A stretch of DNA of 64,000 bases from Lampris incognitus (Eukaryota; Chordata; Actinopteri; Lampriformes; Lampridae): assembly GCF_029633865.1 (NCBI RefSeq), contig NC_079211.1, positions 124,501 through 188,500 on the forward strand, read 5' to 3'. Each line of letters begins with the position of its first letter. Positions within the stretch are counted from its first letter, which is position 1. Under the pieces are notes generated by a model. The model saw only the letters and a list, made by a program, of their open reading frames with translations, was not told the DNA's origin and searched no databases. Shown in pieces: positions 31,801 to 43,961 of this stretch. The position numbers were made by a program, and so were the translations under genes.

Positions 31801-32493
31801 ATGGCTACGAACGCCGTTGCAATTAAACTGCCGGAGTTTTGGGAGTCTTCCGCGGCTACATGGTTCGCGCAGGCTGAGGCACAGTTCGCGCTCAGAGACA
31901 TAACAGCAGACGAGACCAGGTACTACTACGTATTGGCAGCGCTGGGGTGCGCTACGGCTTCCAGGATAAGCGGTTTCATAACCAACCCACCGGCCGATGG
32001 TAAATACGCCGCACTTAAACATCTCCTCCTTGAAACTTTTGAACTGTCAACAACGGAGAGAGCACGTCGCCTCTTCGCAATTCAGGGCTTGGGAGATGGC
32101 AAACCATCGGAGCTAATGAGCAGGATGTTAAACCTACTGGGTCAAGAAAAGCCATGTTTCCTGTTTATGGAGCTGTTTCTGCGCAACATGCCGCCCCACG
32201 TCCAGACTGCGCTCGCTAACTCCACCATCACTGATCCCCGTGAGCTGGCAAAGGAGGCTGACCGATTCTTCGTCGCTACACAACGTTCCTCCCATGCCGG
32301 GGTGCTGGCTCCTACCTTCACTGGCCCCCCGCCGACATCGCGGGCGTGGCCCGACGGTGGCGCCACAGCATCAGACCGCTACAAGCCCTCTGGACTCTGT
32401 ATGTACCACGCTCGATTTGGTGCGAAAGCTAAACGGTGCCGTTCCCCCTGCAACTACAGGCCGACGGGAAACGAGAGGGCCAACACTCAGTAG
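31801..32493 (+). CDS. Gypsy-C gag
   Basis: 230 codons from ATG at 31801. The N-terminal capsid-like domain has [20 protein letters not shown] and [17 protein letters not shown], typical of CsRn1/Kabuki-type Gag. Near residues ~198-220 the cysteine motif [18 protein letters not shown] (C-X2-H-X9-C-X3-C) replaces the usual CCHC knuckle. The frame overlaps pol by 58 nt; pol lies in the -1 frame, so Gag-Pol would arise by -1 shifting in 32436-32493. Confidence 0.92.
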   Translation: MATNAVAIKLPEFWESSAATWFAQAEAQFALRDITADETRYYYVLAALGCATASRISGFITNPPADGKYAALKHLLLETFELSTTERARRLFAIQGLGDGKPSELMSRMLNLLGQEKPCFLFMELFLRNMPPHVQTALANSTITDPRELAKEADRFFVATQRSSHAGVLAPTFTGPPPTSRAWPDGGATASDRYKPSGLCMYHARFGAKAKRCRSPCNYRPTGNERANTQ

Positions 32494-35400
32494 TGGCCAT
32501 GAGTGTTGGCGATACGAGCAGGCTACTCTTCATCCTCGACACCATCTCCGGTCGGCGATTTCTTTGTGACACGGGCGCACAGAGAAGCGTGCTCCCTGCT
32601 ACTGACGTCGACATCATGGGCGGGGAGCGGGGCCCCCAGTTGGCGACGGCTGACGGCAGCCCTATCCACACCTACGGCGTGCGGTCTGTAGAACTGTGTT
32701 TTGGTGGACAACGTTTCACGTGGGAGTTCGTCATGGCCAATGTAACGCTTCCCCTCCTCGGAGCTGATTTTTTGTGCGCTTACGGTTTGCTAGTGGACAT
32801 TCAGAACAGCCGTCTGGTCGATGCCTTAACCTTCTCCTCCTTCGCATGTACGCGGAGGGAAGCGGCCTATGCAGGTCTAGCCAACTCTCTCTCAGAGGCA
32901 GACAAGTTCACCCGCCTCCTCGCTGAGTTCCCTGACCTCACCCAGCCTACCTTCTCTGCACCCACCGCTAAGCATGGGGTGGAGCATCACATTGCTACGA
33001 AGGGGCCCCCGGTCTACGCCAGAGCCAGGCGTCTCGACCCCGCCAAACTCGCCATTGCCAAGTCTGAGTTCGAGCACCTGGAACGCATGGGGATCATCCG
33101 CCGCTCTGACAGCCCGTGGGCGTCCCCACTCCACATCGTCGCTAAGCCTGATGGAGGTTGGCGCCCATGCGGGGACTACCGCCGACTAAATGACGCCACC
33201 ACGCCCGACCGCTATCCTGTCCCGCATATCCAGGACTTTTCTGCAAACCTGTCTGGCAAATGCGTCTTCTCAAAAGTCGACCTGGTCCGTGGTTATCATC
33301 AAGTTCCCGTGCACCCCTCAGACATCCCCAAGACAGCGGTGACTACCCCATTCGGCCTATTTGAATTCCTACGAATGCCATTTGGACTCAAAAACGCGGC
33401 CCAGTCCTTTCAGTGGCTGATGGATTCAGTGCTCCGTGGCCTTCCTTTCCTCTTCGTCTATTTGGACGACATACTCATCGCCAGCGCCTCCAAGGAAGAA
33501 CACCTGTCCCATCTTCATGCCCTCTTCACACGCCTCAGCCAGCATGGGCTGATCGTCAACCCGGCGAAGTGCCGGCTCGGGCTGACAGCCATTGATTTCC
33601 TCGGGCATCGCATCACTGGGGACGGGGCAGTCCCCCTGCCCTCAAAGGTGGAAGCGGTGGCGGCCTTTCCGCGCCCCCAAACAGCTCGTGCGCTCAGGGA
33701 GTTCATCGGGATGGTGACATTCTACCACCGCTTCATTCCCCGAGCCGCCTTTATCATCCGGCCACTGTACGAGGCGCTGAAAGGCATGTCCCCCAACCAG
33801 GCGGTCGACTGGACAGCAGAGCGGGACCGTGCGTTCACCGAGACTAAAGCTGCGCTCTCCCAGGCTACCCTGCTAGCGCATCCTTCACCTACAGCGCCTA
33901 TTTCCATAACCACGGATGCATCGGACTATGCTGTTGGTGCGGTTCACGAACAGTGGGTGGGGGGGGCTTGGCAGCCTTTGGCCTTTTTCAGTCGCCAGCT
34001 TACACCCCGAGAGCGCAAGTATAGTACTTTTGACAGGGAACTCCTCGGTCTCTGGCTCGCTGTCCGGCATTTCCGTTTCCTGCTAGAGGGCCGCGAGTTT
34101 ACTGCGTACGTGGACCACAAGCCCCTCACGTTTGCCATGTCCAAGACGGCCGAGCCATGGTCCGCTCGCCAGCAGCGACAACTCTCCTACATTTCGGAAT
34201 TCACTACCGACATCCAGCACGTCGCTGGTAAGTCTAACCAGGTAGCTGACTGCCTCTCTAGGGCAGTGATTGGAGCGGTCCACCTAGGCCTTGACTATGC
34301 ACAGATGGCCGTTGACCAGGCCACGGACCCGAGCATCCTCCGTCTCCGGGCCTCCGACACGGGGCTCCGCCTGCAGGACGTTCCTTTCAGCGACACAGGT
34401 GCCACCCTCCTGTGTGACGTCTCCACAGGACAGCCCAGGCCCATCGTCCCGCACAGCTGGAGACGCCCCGTATTTGAAGCTGTGCACGGCCTCTCTCATC
34501 CAGGCGGTAAGCCATCCGTGCGCCTGACCTCTGCTAAGTTTGTGTGGGAGGGACTTAAGAGAGACGTGAAAGCGTGGGCCGACTTGTGTGTTGCCTGTCA
34601 GCGGGCTAAGATACACCGCCACATTAAGGCGCCCCTGGAACGCTTCGCAGTGCCGGAGAGACGATTTGACCATGTCCACGTCGACCTGGTTGGTCCCCTA
34701 CCCCCCTCCCATGGGTTCACCTACCTCTTCACTGTGGTGGACAGGACTACGCGCTGGCCTGAAGCTGTTCCCCTGGCATCCACGACGTCTGCTGATGTGG
34801 CCCGGGCTTTTATTGGGTCGTGGGTCTCACGTTTCGGTACGCCTTCCGACCTTTCATCTGACCGCGGGCCACAGTTTACCTCAGAGCTATGGAGTGCTGT
34901 GGGTGAGGCTCTGGGCGTCAAGCTTCATCGCACTACCGCCTACCACCCTCAGGCGAACGGCCTATGTGAGCGCTTCCACCGGTCCATGAAGGCTGCGCTT
35001 CGGGCTACTCTCAAGGACTGCAACTGGGTCGACAAGCTCCCATGGGTCATGCTGGGCCTGCGGACCGCCCCGAAGGAAGACCTACAAGCCTCCTCTGCGG
35101 AGCTGGTGTACGGCACGCCGCTGCGAGTCCCAGGCGATTTCATGCCCAATGCAACGCGTCCCTGGTCAGCTGTGGACCAACGAGCCTCCTTGCTGGACGG
35201 GGTCAGAGCTTTCACACCCATCCCTACCGCCCAACACGGCGCGCCGGTGTCCCAGGTGCCCCCAGGTCTGCAGTCAGCGGACTACGTGTTCATCCGTCAC
35301 GACGCACACCGCCCCCCTCTGCAACCCCCTTATGACGGCCCCTTCCGCGTCCTGGAACGGGGAACTAAGCACCTGGTGGTGGATTTTGGGGGCACGGCCG

Positions 35401-35657
35401 AGCATGTTTCAGTGGACCGAGTTAAACCCGCACACCTGGACTTGACGCAGCCGTTGGAGTTAGCCCAACCTCCTCGTCGCGGTCGTCCCCCGGCTCCGCC
35501 TCCTCCCCCCGTGGAGGCCCGAGCTGCCTCTTCTGCTCCTCAGGCCGACCCCCACAGGCCCGCGTCAATGCCTCCCAGAGACACTCCGGCCCCTGTTATC
35601 CGGAGCCGCCGCGGACGGCCTGTTGTCCCCCCGTGCCTGCCTGACTTCGATTACTAG
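32436..35657 (+). CDS. Gypsy-C pol (PR-RT-RH-IN)
   Basis: 1,073 uninterrupted codons, all catalytic motifs present. Protease [10 protein letters not shown] at ~42-51. RT with [32 protein letters not shown] and [11 protein letters not shown] at ~340-350. RNase H with [22 protein letters not shown] and YVDHKPLTF. Integrase zinc module HGLSHPGG…CVACQRAK, then catalytic Asp in [10 protein letters not shown] (~749), Asp in [12 protein letters not shown] (~808) and Glu in [11 protein letters not shown] (~843). The C-terminus is Pro-rich ([12 protein letters not shown]) with no chromodomain. The stop is 21 nt before the 3' LTR, next to a G-run polypurine tract. Confidence 0.95.
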   Translation: MPFPLQLQADGKREGQHSVVAMSVGDTSRLLFILDTISGRRFLCDTGAQRSVLPATDVDIMGGERGPQLATADGSPIHTYGVRSVELCFGGQRFTWEFVMANVTLPLLGADFLCAYGLLVDIQNSRLVDALTFSSFACTRREAAYAGLANSLSEADKFTRLLAEFPDLTQPTFSAPTAKHGVEHHIATKGPPVYARARRLDPAKLAIAKSEFEHLERMGIIRRSDSPWASPLHIVAKPDGGWRPCGDYRRLNDATTPDRYPVPHIQDFSANLSGKCVFSKVDLVRGYHQVPVHPSDIPKTAVTTPFGLFEFLRMPFGLKNAAQSFQWLMDSVLRGLPFLFVYLDDILIASASKEEHLSHLHALFTRLSQHGLIVNPAKCRLGLTAIDFLGHRITGDGAVPLPSKVEAVAAFPRPQTARALREFIGMVTFYHRFIPRAAFIIRPLYEALKGMSPNQAVDWTAERDRAFTETKAALSQATLLAHPSPTAPISITTDASDYAVGAVHEQWVGGAWQPLAFFSRQLTPRERKYSTFDRELLGLWLAVRHFRFLLEGREFTAYVDHKPLTFAMSKTAEPWSARQQRQLSYISEFTTDIQHVAGKSNQVADCLSRAVIGAVHLGLDYAQMAVDQATDPSILRLRASDTGLRLQDVPFSDTGATLLCDVSTGQPRPIVPHSWRRPVFEAVHGLSHPGGKPSVRLTSAKFVWEGLKRDVKAWADLCVACQRAKIHRHIKAPLERFAVPERRFDHVHVDLVGPLPPSHGFTYLFTVVDRTTRWPEAVPLASTTSADVARAFIGSWVSRFGTPSDLSSDRGPQFTSELWSAVGEALGVKLHRTTAYHPQANGLCERFHRSMKAALRATLKDCNWVDKLPWVMLGLRTAPKEDLQASSAELVYGTPLRVPGDFMPNATRPWSAVDQRASLLDGVRAFTPIPTAQHGAPVSQVPPGLQSADYVFIRHDAHRPPLQPPYDGPFRVLERGTKHLVVDFGGTAEHVSVDRVKPAHLDLTQPLELAQPPRRGRPPAPPPPPVEARAASSAPQADPHRPASMPPRDTPAPVIRSRRGRPVVPPCLPDFDY

Positions 35658-35678
35658 GGCGAATTCTGGGGGGGCTCA

Positions 35679-35918
35679 TGTGGTGGACACGTATTGGGGA
35701 CAGAATTCAACCCAGGAACTAAGGGTTAAGTCATGGTTGCCCTGGCAGGTTAACGCAGGGTTAAGTTATGGTCGTCCAGCCAGTTTTCTGATTATTCTTG
35801 CCACCTCCGCTCAGTCGAGCTGTGGTTTGGTTGCTCTCTGATTTACCGTGGATTAAAGAAAGTTGCCTACACGGCTAAAGTGTGAACCTACGGTCTTCTC
35901 CGTTCCTTCGGCTCTACA
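35679..35918 (+). repeat. Gypsy-C 3' LTR
   Basis: 240 bp, preceded by the polypurine tract CTGGGGGGGCTCA. Identical by eye to 31509-31748. Confidence 0.95.
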
Positions 35919-36055
35919 ATAATAAAGATAAAAGTTAAATTAATAAAAATAATAAAATAAAATAAAATAATAACAATAATTTCTTTCACAGACTGATTAG
36001 AGGGTGTGTTTTTTTCAGTTACTTTTACGCATATAAACAATCAGATAGAGTTGTT

Positions 36056-37872
36056 CTACTCCCCAAGAGCTTGTTCTTGCTGAAGCAAGTTACCAACATT
36101 AGTATTACGTCTTAAGAAGTACAGAAACAATCCCCAGATTTTATCAAAAACACTTTGTTTACGTCTAACAATATACATTATCTTTTCCATTGACATGTTT
36201 GAAGCCATTTCTTTAACCCACATACCAATTCTTGGTCCATCAACAATTTTCCAATTAAGAGCAATTACACGTTTTGCTTGTAATATACACATATCTATAA
36301 ATCTGAACTCATTGCTATGTAGATGTGGGATGGTAGGATATAAACCAAGAATAAAAAGCTTTGGACTCAATGGTAATTTCTTTGACAAAATTTGATCAAT
36401 CATATCAACAACGTCTTGCCAGAAGGTTTTCACTTCCACACATTCCCATATACAGTGAAACAGCGTCCCCCTTGCCTCACTACACTTAATGCAGGTATCA
36501 GGAATATTGTCATTAAACTTGTGCAATTTAACAGGAGTTATATATGTACGCATCAGCCATTTATACTGTAGAAGCTTTAGGTTGCTGCTAACTGTCTGTC
36601 TCTGGGCCTCTTTACATGCCTCACTCCATTCTTCTAAAGATATTTCCTCCTCTATATCTCCTTCCCATAATCTCAGTTTTGTCTCTGATGATTCATCAGC
36701 TCCAGATACAAATAAGTCATACATAGTTGAAATTAAACTTTTATCATAACAGTGTTTTGTGACTTCAACTTCTAATATAGAAATGGTAGGAATGTCTAAT
36801 GAATGGCTTTGACAGGATGATATAAAACTCCTTAGCTGAAGATATTTGAAAAAATGATTCCTTGGAATGTCATACTTGGTAGATATTTCCTCAAAGGACA
36901 TGAATACTTCATCCTCCTCCCTGTACATGTCTTGTACTTTCCTTAACCCCTTTTCAGCCCATAATTTAAATCCCCTATCATTTTGCCCTGGTTTGAAATT
37001 GGCATTACCCCAAATAGGACTGAAGCGTGACCGGGACATATTTATATTCAAATACTTACAAGCATCGAACCAAACATCAGTCATATTCAATATTATAGGG
37101 TTGTCTGTATTTTTCTTCAGATATTTACGGTCTGCTGAATACAAATACAGGTGCAATGGTAAGCCCGGTTTAACAGAGCAGGCTTCCAGATCAATCCAAG
37201 CTGGGGGACTTCCAGATGAGAAGTAAAACATAATCGACCTTAATTGTGCTGCCCAGTAATACCATTGGATATTTGGACATTTCAGGCCTCCTCGATCATA
37301 TGGTAGATAAAGTAAAGATAGATGTAATCTAGGACATTTATTTTGCCAAATAAAGTTGGTAAACAGTTTCTTGATTTTCGTGAACAAAGATGAAGGAGGG
37401 GGTAGGGGGATATTCTGGAACAAATAAAGAAATTTGGGAAGTATATTCACTTTAGGATATTAATCCTGGCGATCATTGAAATAGGTAAGGATGTCCAACG
37501 CTCTATCGAAGCAATACTAGCGTCCAAGATGGGCTCATAATTTGACTGAGCAATCTTATTCACCTCAGGGACAATTTTTATTCCCAAATATGTAAATGTA
37601 TCTGTTGAGGTGCTCAGGTGCTTGGCAGCTGAACTCGATTGCAAGAGGGTTTCCATCAATGCCCAACCCTTCAACAACCAGGAAGGGCCCCGGCGTTTCC
37701 CAGCTTTCATTCGAGAGGGGGATAAACTGAAGGCCAACCCTTCACTTCCCAACTTAGGCTCACTAAACTCAGCCAGGGATTGGGAAATGCGAGTGGACTT
37801 AGGCCAGAAGCTCATCTTCCCGACAGAGATCGCAACAACCACCTTGCGACCAGACCTCGTCCTCTGGTCCAA
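36056..37872 (-). pseudogene. L1/Tx1 LINE ORF2 C-terminal region
   Basis: Minus-strand open frame 37450-36056 (464 codons) plus the end of the preceding frame (to 37447; TFTYLGIKIVPEVNKIAQ, LPISMIARINILK). It includes FIWQNKCPRLHLSLLYLPYD, RGGLKCPNIQWYYWAAQLR, DTCIKCSEARGTLFHCIWEC (Cys-rich motif C-X2-C…H-X3-C typical of L1 ORF2) and ends QQEQALGE. A frameshift at ~37448 separates the two frames. Upstream of ~37600 the frame enters an unrelated insertion. Confidence 0.85.
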
Positions 37873-38395
37873 CGCTAACCAGCTCGCTTACATCATTGAG
37901 CTCACAGTCCCCTGGGAGGATGCAGTCGATGAAGCGTACGAGCGTAAGAAGCTGCGGTACGCCAACCTAGCAGCCGAAGCAGAGGACAGAGGCTGGAAGG
38001 TGAAGGTGCGCCCTGTGGAGGTGGGTTGTAGGGGCTTTGTTGCCAGCTCCACAGCAAAACTCCTGAGGGAACTAGGAGTCAGGGGGCAGGCCCACAGGAG
38101 AGTGATCAAAGAGCTAGCCAACACTGCTGAGAGGACTAGCCACTGGATCTGGCTCAAAAGGAGAGACGCCGTCTGGGCTGCCAGGGTGAACAGCTAACCA
38201 CAGGTCACACACCCAGGACCGATCAACCTGTGGTGGGCCTGCCTCAGCGGAGGGTGTCTTGTGATAAAAGGCCGAAACACCCTGTGATGCTGAGGTACAC
38301 AACTGATGATGTGTCCTGGTGGTGGCAATGTCACCTTGGCAGACATCTCCAGTTTGATCTCCACTGAATCTGTTGCAGTGCAAACACTAGGGATT
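37600..38395 (+). mobile_element. RLE-type LINE 3' fragment (restriction-like endonuclease)
   Basis: A plus-strand insert in L1 ORF2. It holds an uninterrupted 195-codon frame (37610-38197) with LRPDLVLWSNANQLAYIIE then LTVPWEDAVDEAYERKKLRY, a PD…E-T pattern like the C-terminal restriction-like endonuclease of R2/HERO-type LINEs, followed by KVRPVEVGCRGFVASS. About 200 bp of 3' UTR follow to ~38395. The 5' part is missing. No target duplication is evident. Exact clade uncertain. Confidence 0.7.
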
Positions 38396-39958
38396 TTAAC
38401 AACCAGTCCTTTTTTTGAATCGTGAATAGTTGAAGGTAGAAGCATAAACAAGACCATTCTTCCTCTCTGTTTCATTCAGTAACATTATAGATGATTTGGA
38501 GTAATTAACTTTATAACCGGATATTTTCCCAAATGTTTCAATAAGGCTTAGGGGCGCTGGGATAGATTTATGCAGATTTTTAAGCATTAATATCACATCA
38601 TCGGCGAAGAGTGCTACCCTGTGCTCCAGATGTCCCTCTCGAATTCCATAAATATGGCTGTGTGTCCTCGCCGCCATAGCAAATGGTTCTATCGCTAGGA
38701 TAAAAAGTAAAGGCCATAAAGGGCTCCCTTGAGGGCAACTTCTACAAATGTTAAAAGGTTTAGAAACCTTACTATTCGTCAAAACTGCTGCAGTAAGCCC
38801 TGTACAAAGCAATCTTACCCATTTGATAAATGTATCCCCAAGGCCAAATCGTGTTAACATCTCAAACAGATAAGGCCATTCAACACGGTCGACGGCCTCC
38901 TCTGCATCAAGTGAAAGTAAGGCCGTGTCAGGCGCCTCCCTCTGACTGTATAAAATATTGAGCACTCGTCTAACGTTATGAAAACCCTGTCTCCCTTGAA
39001 TGAATCCGTTCTGGTCTTCCCCCACTACTCTAGGTAGAAGATCCTCCAATCTTCTTGCAAGAATTTTACAGAGTATTTTTGTATCAGAATTTAGGAGATT
39101 AATTGGACGCATATTTTCACATTTTGTATTTGGTTTCCCCGGTGATTAGGGTGCCCCTCATAGATGTAGGGAGAAGACCATTCTCAAAGGATTCCTGAAA
39201 CATCTCCAAGAGGGGTGGTATTAATTTGGTTGAAATTTTTTATAAATGTCTATAGGGATGCCATCTGGACCCGCTGATTTTCCAGCCTGCATACACCCAA
39301 TTGCTTCTGCAATTTCCAACGCAGTTACATCTTGATCTAATACTCTACATTCCTCTTCCAAAATTTTAGGAATATTAAGATTGTCTAGGAATAGTGTTTG
39401 CGTGTCCAGATTAGGAGAGCACTCAGAGCTGTATAATTTCCCACAGAAGCCTCTAAAGGCTTTATTAATCTCTGTCGGGTCCACTATAGTTCTACCACTT
39501 GGGACTTCAATACAATTAATAGACCTTTCTGTTTGTTGTTGTTTAATGCGCCATGCTAGAAGTTTTCCGGGCTTTTCCCCCTGATCATAGTAGGACTGTT
39601 TGAGTCTCATTAAATCAGCAGCCGCTTTATTAGCTGCCAGTTCATTGTACTGTGATCTAAGCAGTAGCAGTCTTGCATGAACATCTGTAGGTATATGTCT
39701 ATTATTATATATTTCTGTTTCCAGTTTTTTAATTTCCTCATCTAATGTCTTCATTTCAAGTCGTGTAGCCTTTTTCTTGGAACTAGTGAAGGAAATGATT
39801 TGGCCCCTAATAAAGGCTTTGAAAGCCTCCCACCTTGTGCTAGCAGAAGTCTGGGACTTGTTACATTCAAAATACATGTCAATCTGCTTATCTAAGAAAT
39901 CTATGAATGTAGGATCCGCAAGCCACCCGGGTTGAAAACGCCATCTCGGGGGTCGCAC
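38396..39958 (-). pseudogene. L1/Tx1 LINE ORF2 RT region
   Basis: Two open frames: 39958-39221 (endonuclease-RT linker with LLAWRIKQQQTERSINCIEV and QAGKSAGPDGIPIDIYKKF) and 39112-38396 (RT with RPINLLNSDTKILCKILARR, GEDQNGFIQGRQ, SCPQGSPLWPLLFILAIEP and the active site LFADDVILML). A frameshift near 39221 separates them. The RT frame is cut at ~38400 by the RLE-type insert. Confidence 0.88.
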
Positions 39959-40662
39959 ACTAAGTTATTATCTTCATAGGTCAAGGATACTGCAGCGTGG
40001 TCAGACAGAACTATACTACTATAATGACATTCATCTATTTTGGAGGCAAGTAGTGCTGAAACCAAAAAGTAGTCTATGCGTGAGTGAGTTCTATGAGTAC
40101 CGGAATAGCAGGAATACTCTACTGCGTTCGGTTTACCATGCCTCCAAACATCAAACAAATTCAATTCCTTCATAAAGTGGTGTATCGTCTTTCTGGACTT
40201 ACTGTGGGTATCATCTAAACCAGTTGACCCGTCTTTTGAAGGATCTAACGTACAATTAAAGTCACCAGCTATTATGTATTTCCCAGGATGATTTGAAGCA
40301 GTCAAAAACAGACTATTATAGAATTTAGAGTCATCTTCATTGGGGCCGTAAACATTTATCAAAGTTAAGGTTTCAGATAATAACCTACCCTGGACTATAA
40401 TATACCTCCCTGCAGGGTCCTTAACTACATGCTGTACCCGTAATGGAACCGATTTATGAATTAGTATCATAACCCCTCTAGCATGAGTGGTGTAAGGAGC
40501 AGACAACACTTGACCCTTCCATCGTCTTGCTATTTTGGGAACATCCTCATCCACCATGTGTGTTTCTTATAAAAAAACGAGTTTTGATTTCAAGGATTTT
40601 ATCCTGCTCATTACCTGCTTTGTGAGTTTGATCAAACCCCTACAATTCCACCAAGTAAGTTT
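39901..40662 (-). pseudogene. L1/Tx1 LINE ORF2 endonuclease
   Basis: An apurinic-type (exo-endo-phos) endonuclease: KLTWWNCRGLIKLTKQV at the start (~40660), THMVDEDVPKIARRWKGQV, IINVYGPNEDD-type text, YIIAGDFNCTLDPSKDGS, SRIDYFLVSALL and VLSDHAAVSL at the end. These are the Asn, Asp and His motifs of the fold. A frameshift near 40563 separates the first 33 residues, and another near 39950 the rest of ORF2. The start of ORF2 coincides with the breakpoint of the mag-like insert. Confidence 0.88.
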
Positions 40663-40663
40663 T

Positions 40664-41218
40664 ACCTTGCATGACAGGAACCTGACCAACCTGATGGAGA
40701 GAGCAGCCAAGACAGGTATTGTGTTCAACAGTGACAAGTGCACAATCAAACAGACAAGCATCTCATTCTTTGGCAACCTGTACACACACAAAGGTATCAA
40801 ACCTGACCCAGCCAAAATCAGGGACATCCAGAAAATGCCGACACCCCAGAACAAAGATGAACTGAGCAGATTCTTGGGGATGCTGACCTACCTGTCACCC
40901 TACATCCCAAAGTTCGCAGACAAAGCACACACACTGAGGGTGCTGCTGAAAAGTGACGTGCCTTGGACATGGGACACTGACCACCAAAAGAGCTTTGAGG
41001 ACCTGAAATCAGTTATCAACGAACATGACAGCCTGAAGTACTATGATCCAAGCACACCTCTGACACTTGAAGTCGATGCATCACAGAAAGGACTGGGCGT
41101 GGCATTAGTGCAGAACAAAAGACCCATAGCTTTTGGCTCAAAGACACTGGACGACTGCCAATCCAGGTACAGCAACATAGAGCGAGAAATGCTGGCCATA
41201 GTCTATGGAATGCAGTGA
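40664..41218 (+). pseudogene. mag-like RT end and RNase H start
   Basis: Open from the breakpoint to a TGA at 41216-41218. It has SISFFGNLYTHKGIKPDPAK and LSRFLGMLTYLSPYIPKFAD (RT thumb/connection) and LTLEVDASQKGLGVALVQ (RNase H, first Asp). The TGA replaces a codon in otherwise continuous RNase H, since YLYGKSFIVVTDHKPL follows in the same frame. Confidence 0.85.
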
Positions 41219-42802
41219 TACCATACCTACCTGTATGGGAAGTCATTCATTGTAGTTACAGACCACAAACCCCTCGTTACCATATGCACAAAGCCACTGC
41301 ATGCCGCCCCGCCACGGCTTCAGCGAATGCTGATAAAAACACAAGGATACAACTACGAGGTCACGTATCGACCAGGAAACCAGATGGTCCTGGCAGACAC
41401 ACTCAGCCGACTACCCAACCCTGAGAACAACAGAAACATCGAGCTGGACGAGCGCATTGACGGAATAGAGGCAGAAGTTGAGGATCCAGAGATGCTCACT
41501 GTTGCAATGATAAACTTCTCTCCCGAGAAACAGGACGCACTCCGCACGGAAACCACCAGCGACCCCAGACGCAATGCACTGAAAGAGCTGATCCACCAGG
41601 GATGGCCAGACAACATCAAAGCTCTACCAAGACAGCTACGTGAGTACTGGTCATTCAGAGATGAGCTCGCAGTTGAAGCAGGAGTCATATTCAAAGGCAG
41701 ACAGGTGCTCATCCCAGACTCCATGACTGATTATATGCTCGAACAGCTGCATGTAGGACACCAGGGCATCGAAAAGACACGGCGACTGGCGAGAGAAAGT
41801 GTCTACTGGATCAGAATGAACGATGACATCGAAAGAGTCTGCAGGTCATGTAGCATATGCGTGGAACATCAGGATGCAAATCCAAAGCAACCTCTCAACC
41901 CACACAACACACCGTCAAAACCATGGCAATCCCTAGCTTCTGATCTATTCGAGATCGATGGACATCAGTATTTACTGATTGTGGACAGATATTCTAAGTT
42001 CCCTCTAGTGGATGAAATGTCCATGCCTGTGTCCAGCCGGGCAGTTGCACAAAAAATGGATATGTACATGTCTCTTTTTGGAAGGCCTGACGAGATACTT
42101 ACAGGTAATGGACCCCAGTACACAGGGCACGCGTTCCAGAAATTCACGGCTGACTGGGGAATCAGGCACGTGACAAGCTCACCCCACTATCCAAAAAGCA
42201 ATGGATTCATTGAGAGGCCTGTGCGACACATCAAATCCATTGTGAAGAAAACCATGAGACAAGGAGGTAACATACAAGTGGCCTTACTACAGGTCAGAGC
42301 AACACCCATTGACAGTAAACTACCATCACCAGCAGAACTGATCTTGGGAAGGCCAGTCACCACCCTGCTGCCAAGTCGAGGGGACCCAGGCAAGGAGGAA
42401 AACCGACTCCACCTGGAGCAGAGAACAGCAAACATGAAGGAACATCATGACCGCAGCAGCGGCAGAGAACTACCTCCACTCGGTCCTGGACAGCACGTAT
42501 CTGTCCTAAACAAGGAAAAAGGGACTTGGTATCCAGCCACCGTCGTACAAAAGTGCGATGAGCCAAGGAGCTACATTGTGCAAACATCAAATGGGAACAA
42601 ACTCAGACGTGGCAGGAGCCACCTGCGGGAAATTCACCACCCCCATGCACTGAGGAGCGCAAGAACCCGCTTCACAGAACCTCAACGGGACACTCATGCA
42701 GCTGGAACTTCTTCCAGCCAAACCTGTGAAACACACAAGACAGTACGCACAAGATATGGAAGAGCTGTTTCCAAACCAGCTCACTACAAGGACTATGAGT
42801 AG
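41219..42802 (+). pseudogene. mag-like RNase H end and integrase
   Basis: After the TGA the frame is open to 42802. RNase H end (VTDHKPLVTICTKPL, RPGNQMVLADTLSRL), integrase zinc module (HVGHQGIEKTRRLAR…CRSCSICVEHQ), first catalytic Asp (LASDLFEIDGHQYLLIVD), then ILTGNGPQYTGHAFQKF where the family normally has S/D-D/N before NGPQ, so the second catalytic Asp appears replaced by Gly. The Glu motif SNGFIERPVRH is kept. C-terminal GPGQHVSVLNKEKGTWYPAT follows. Confidence 0.85.
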
Positions 42803-43041
42803 AGACAATCACACACAAAAGGAGGGCTCTGAATATGTTTATTGTTTTTTGAGATGGACAATTCTGAGTGTTGTCTAAAAAAAAAATTAAAAAAAAGAGA
42901 GAGAAGGCAACCTCTGTGTCATGACTGTACAATGCTGATCAATGATTGTACCACATTGGAATTGTATGATATGTTGGTTTATATAACCGAATGTTCTAGA
43001 GTATTTTGATACTGTAAAAACTGAAAACTAAACAGGGGGGA

Positions 43042-43234
43042 TGTCATGATATAATGCCATGTATATCCACTGGAACTACACTAGGTGTTATGTACTACCC
43101 GGACTGTTATTATGGTTACACCACTACCATGTATGGTTATTACGTCTGCCTACTGAGCCCAGATTAAACCTGAGTTCTATAACCCGGTGTGGTCATTGAT
43201 CCTCGACCAATACTACCCCAAGTATTACTTCACA
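43042..43234 (+). repeat. mag-like 3' LTR
   Basis: About 193 bp, TGTCATGATATAATG…AAGTATTACTTCACA, directly after a polypurine tract. No second copy is in the window because the 5' end of the element is lost. Confidence 0.7.
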
Positions 43235-43961
43235 ACTCTCTGACATTGATTCCGGTATGTTATATTAGGAACTGTAGTGAAAAAGTACTTTGACAAACCA
43301 CGCCCACTGATGAAAGAATAAATAATAAAATGAAACCACAAAAACCCACCCTCAACCCCATACGAACCTGAAGTCCAGGAACTCTGGACATCCCCTCCCA
43401 TCCCACGTTTAACTACCGCTAAAACGAGTTTCTCTACCGTTTCTTTTCTTCTCGCTCAAGCTCGCTATCTTACTTTTTCTAAATACCAATCACACATAAC
43501 CTCAGTGATGAACTGTGCAACGCTTACAACATGTAGGCATATATAACATTAACCACCCGAACACATACACCAACCTGGAACCCGTGCATGCAGACTGGAA
43601 GACGAGGAGAGGGAAAAGTCTGTAGCCTGGTCACAAGAGTCCGCGATGCATTGGGCCTTCCTCCCTCCGACAGGCGCACAAACCGATGATGACTCTCTCT
43701 GTCCCTTAGGCCTAGGCCTACTTGGATGTGCCCACGTCATTTCGGCTGGTGCTTGGACATTGTCTCTCATTCAGGGTTAAGGGCCTTCCACAAAAGCTGA
43801 ATAGTCTAGCTATAAACGAGAATCCGTCCTGTCCAGGTAGAAAAAGAAAGCCTAAACAAAAACAAAATGGCGACACTCCGAACACGTAGCTACATCTTTC
43901 GTGTAAATGGAAATAAAATAAAATAAAATAAAGTGGGCTTAATAGCCTACTGCGTCATTCC
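43235..43961 (-). other. L1/Tx1 LINE inter-ORF segment
   Basis: Sequence between the mag-like LTR and LINE ORF1, presumed to be the ORF1-ORF2 spacer of the LINE. It holds an AAATA-rich microsatellite (43916-43931). No gene seen. Confidence 0.45.

Larger units (their letters stand above)
31509..35918 (+). mobile_element. Gypsy-C: intact CsRn1-like Ty3/Gypsy, identical LTRs
   Basis: 4,410-bp element with 240-bp LTRs that look identical base for base, a 4-bp duplication ATAA (31505-31508 and 35919-35922), a Trp-type primer site and uninterrupted gag and pol overlapping in a -1 phase. The CHCC-type knuckle in Gag and Trp primer fit the CsRn1 group. It lies in the 3' UTR of the L1-type LINE and is the youngest insertion visible; it may be mobile. 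Confidence 0.95.
40664..43234 (+). mobile_element. mag-like Gypsy remnant, 5'-truncated
   Basis: Plus-strand insert in the L1-type LINE at the ORF1/ORF2 boundary. It starts abruptly inside the RT (DRNLTNLMERAAKTGIVFNS) and keeps the RT end, RNase H, integrase, polypurine tract (AAACAGGGGGGA) and one LTR. The missing 5' half and absent target duplication suggest deletion after insertion. An internal stop at 41216 and a changed catalytic residue show it is dead. Confidence 0.85.
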
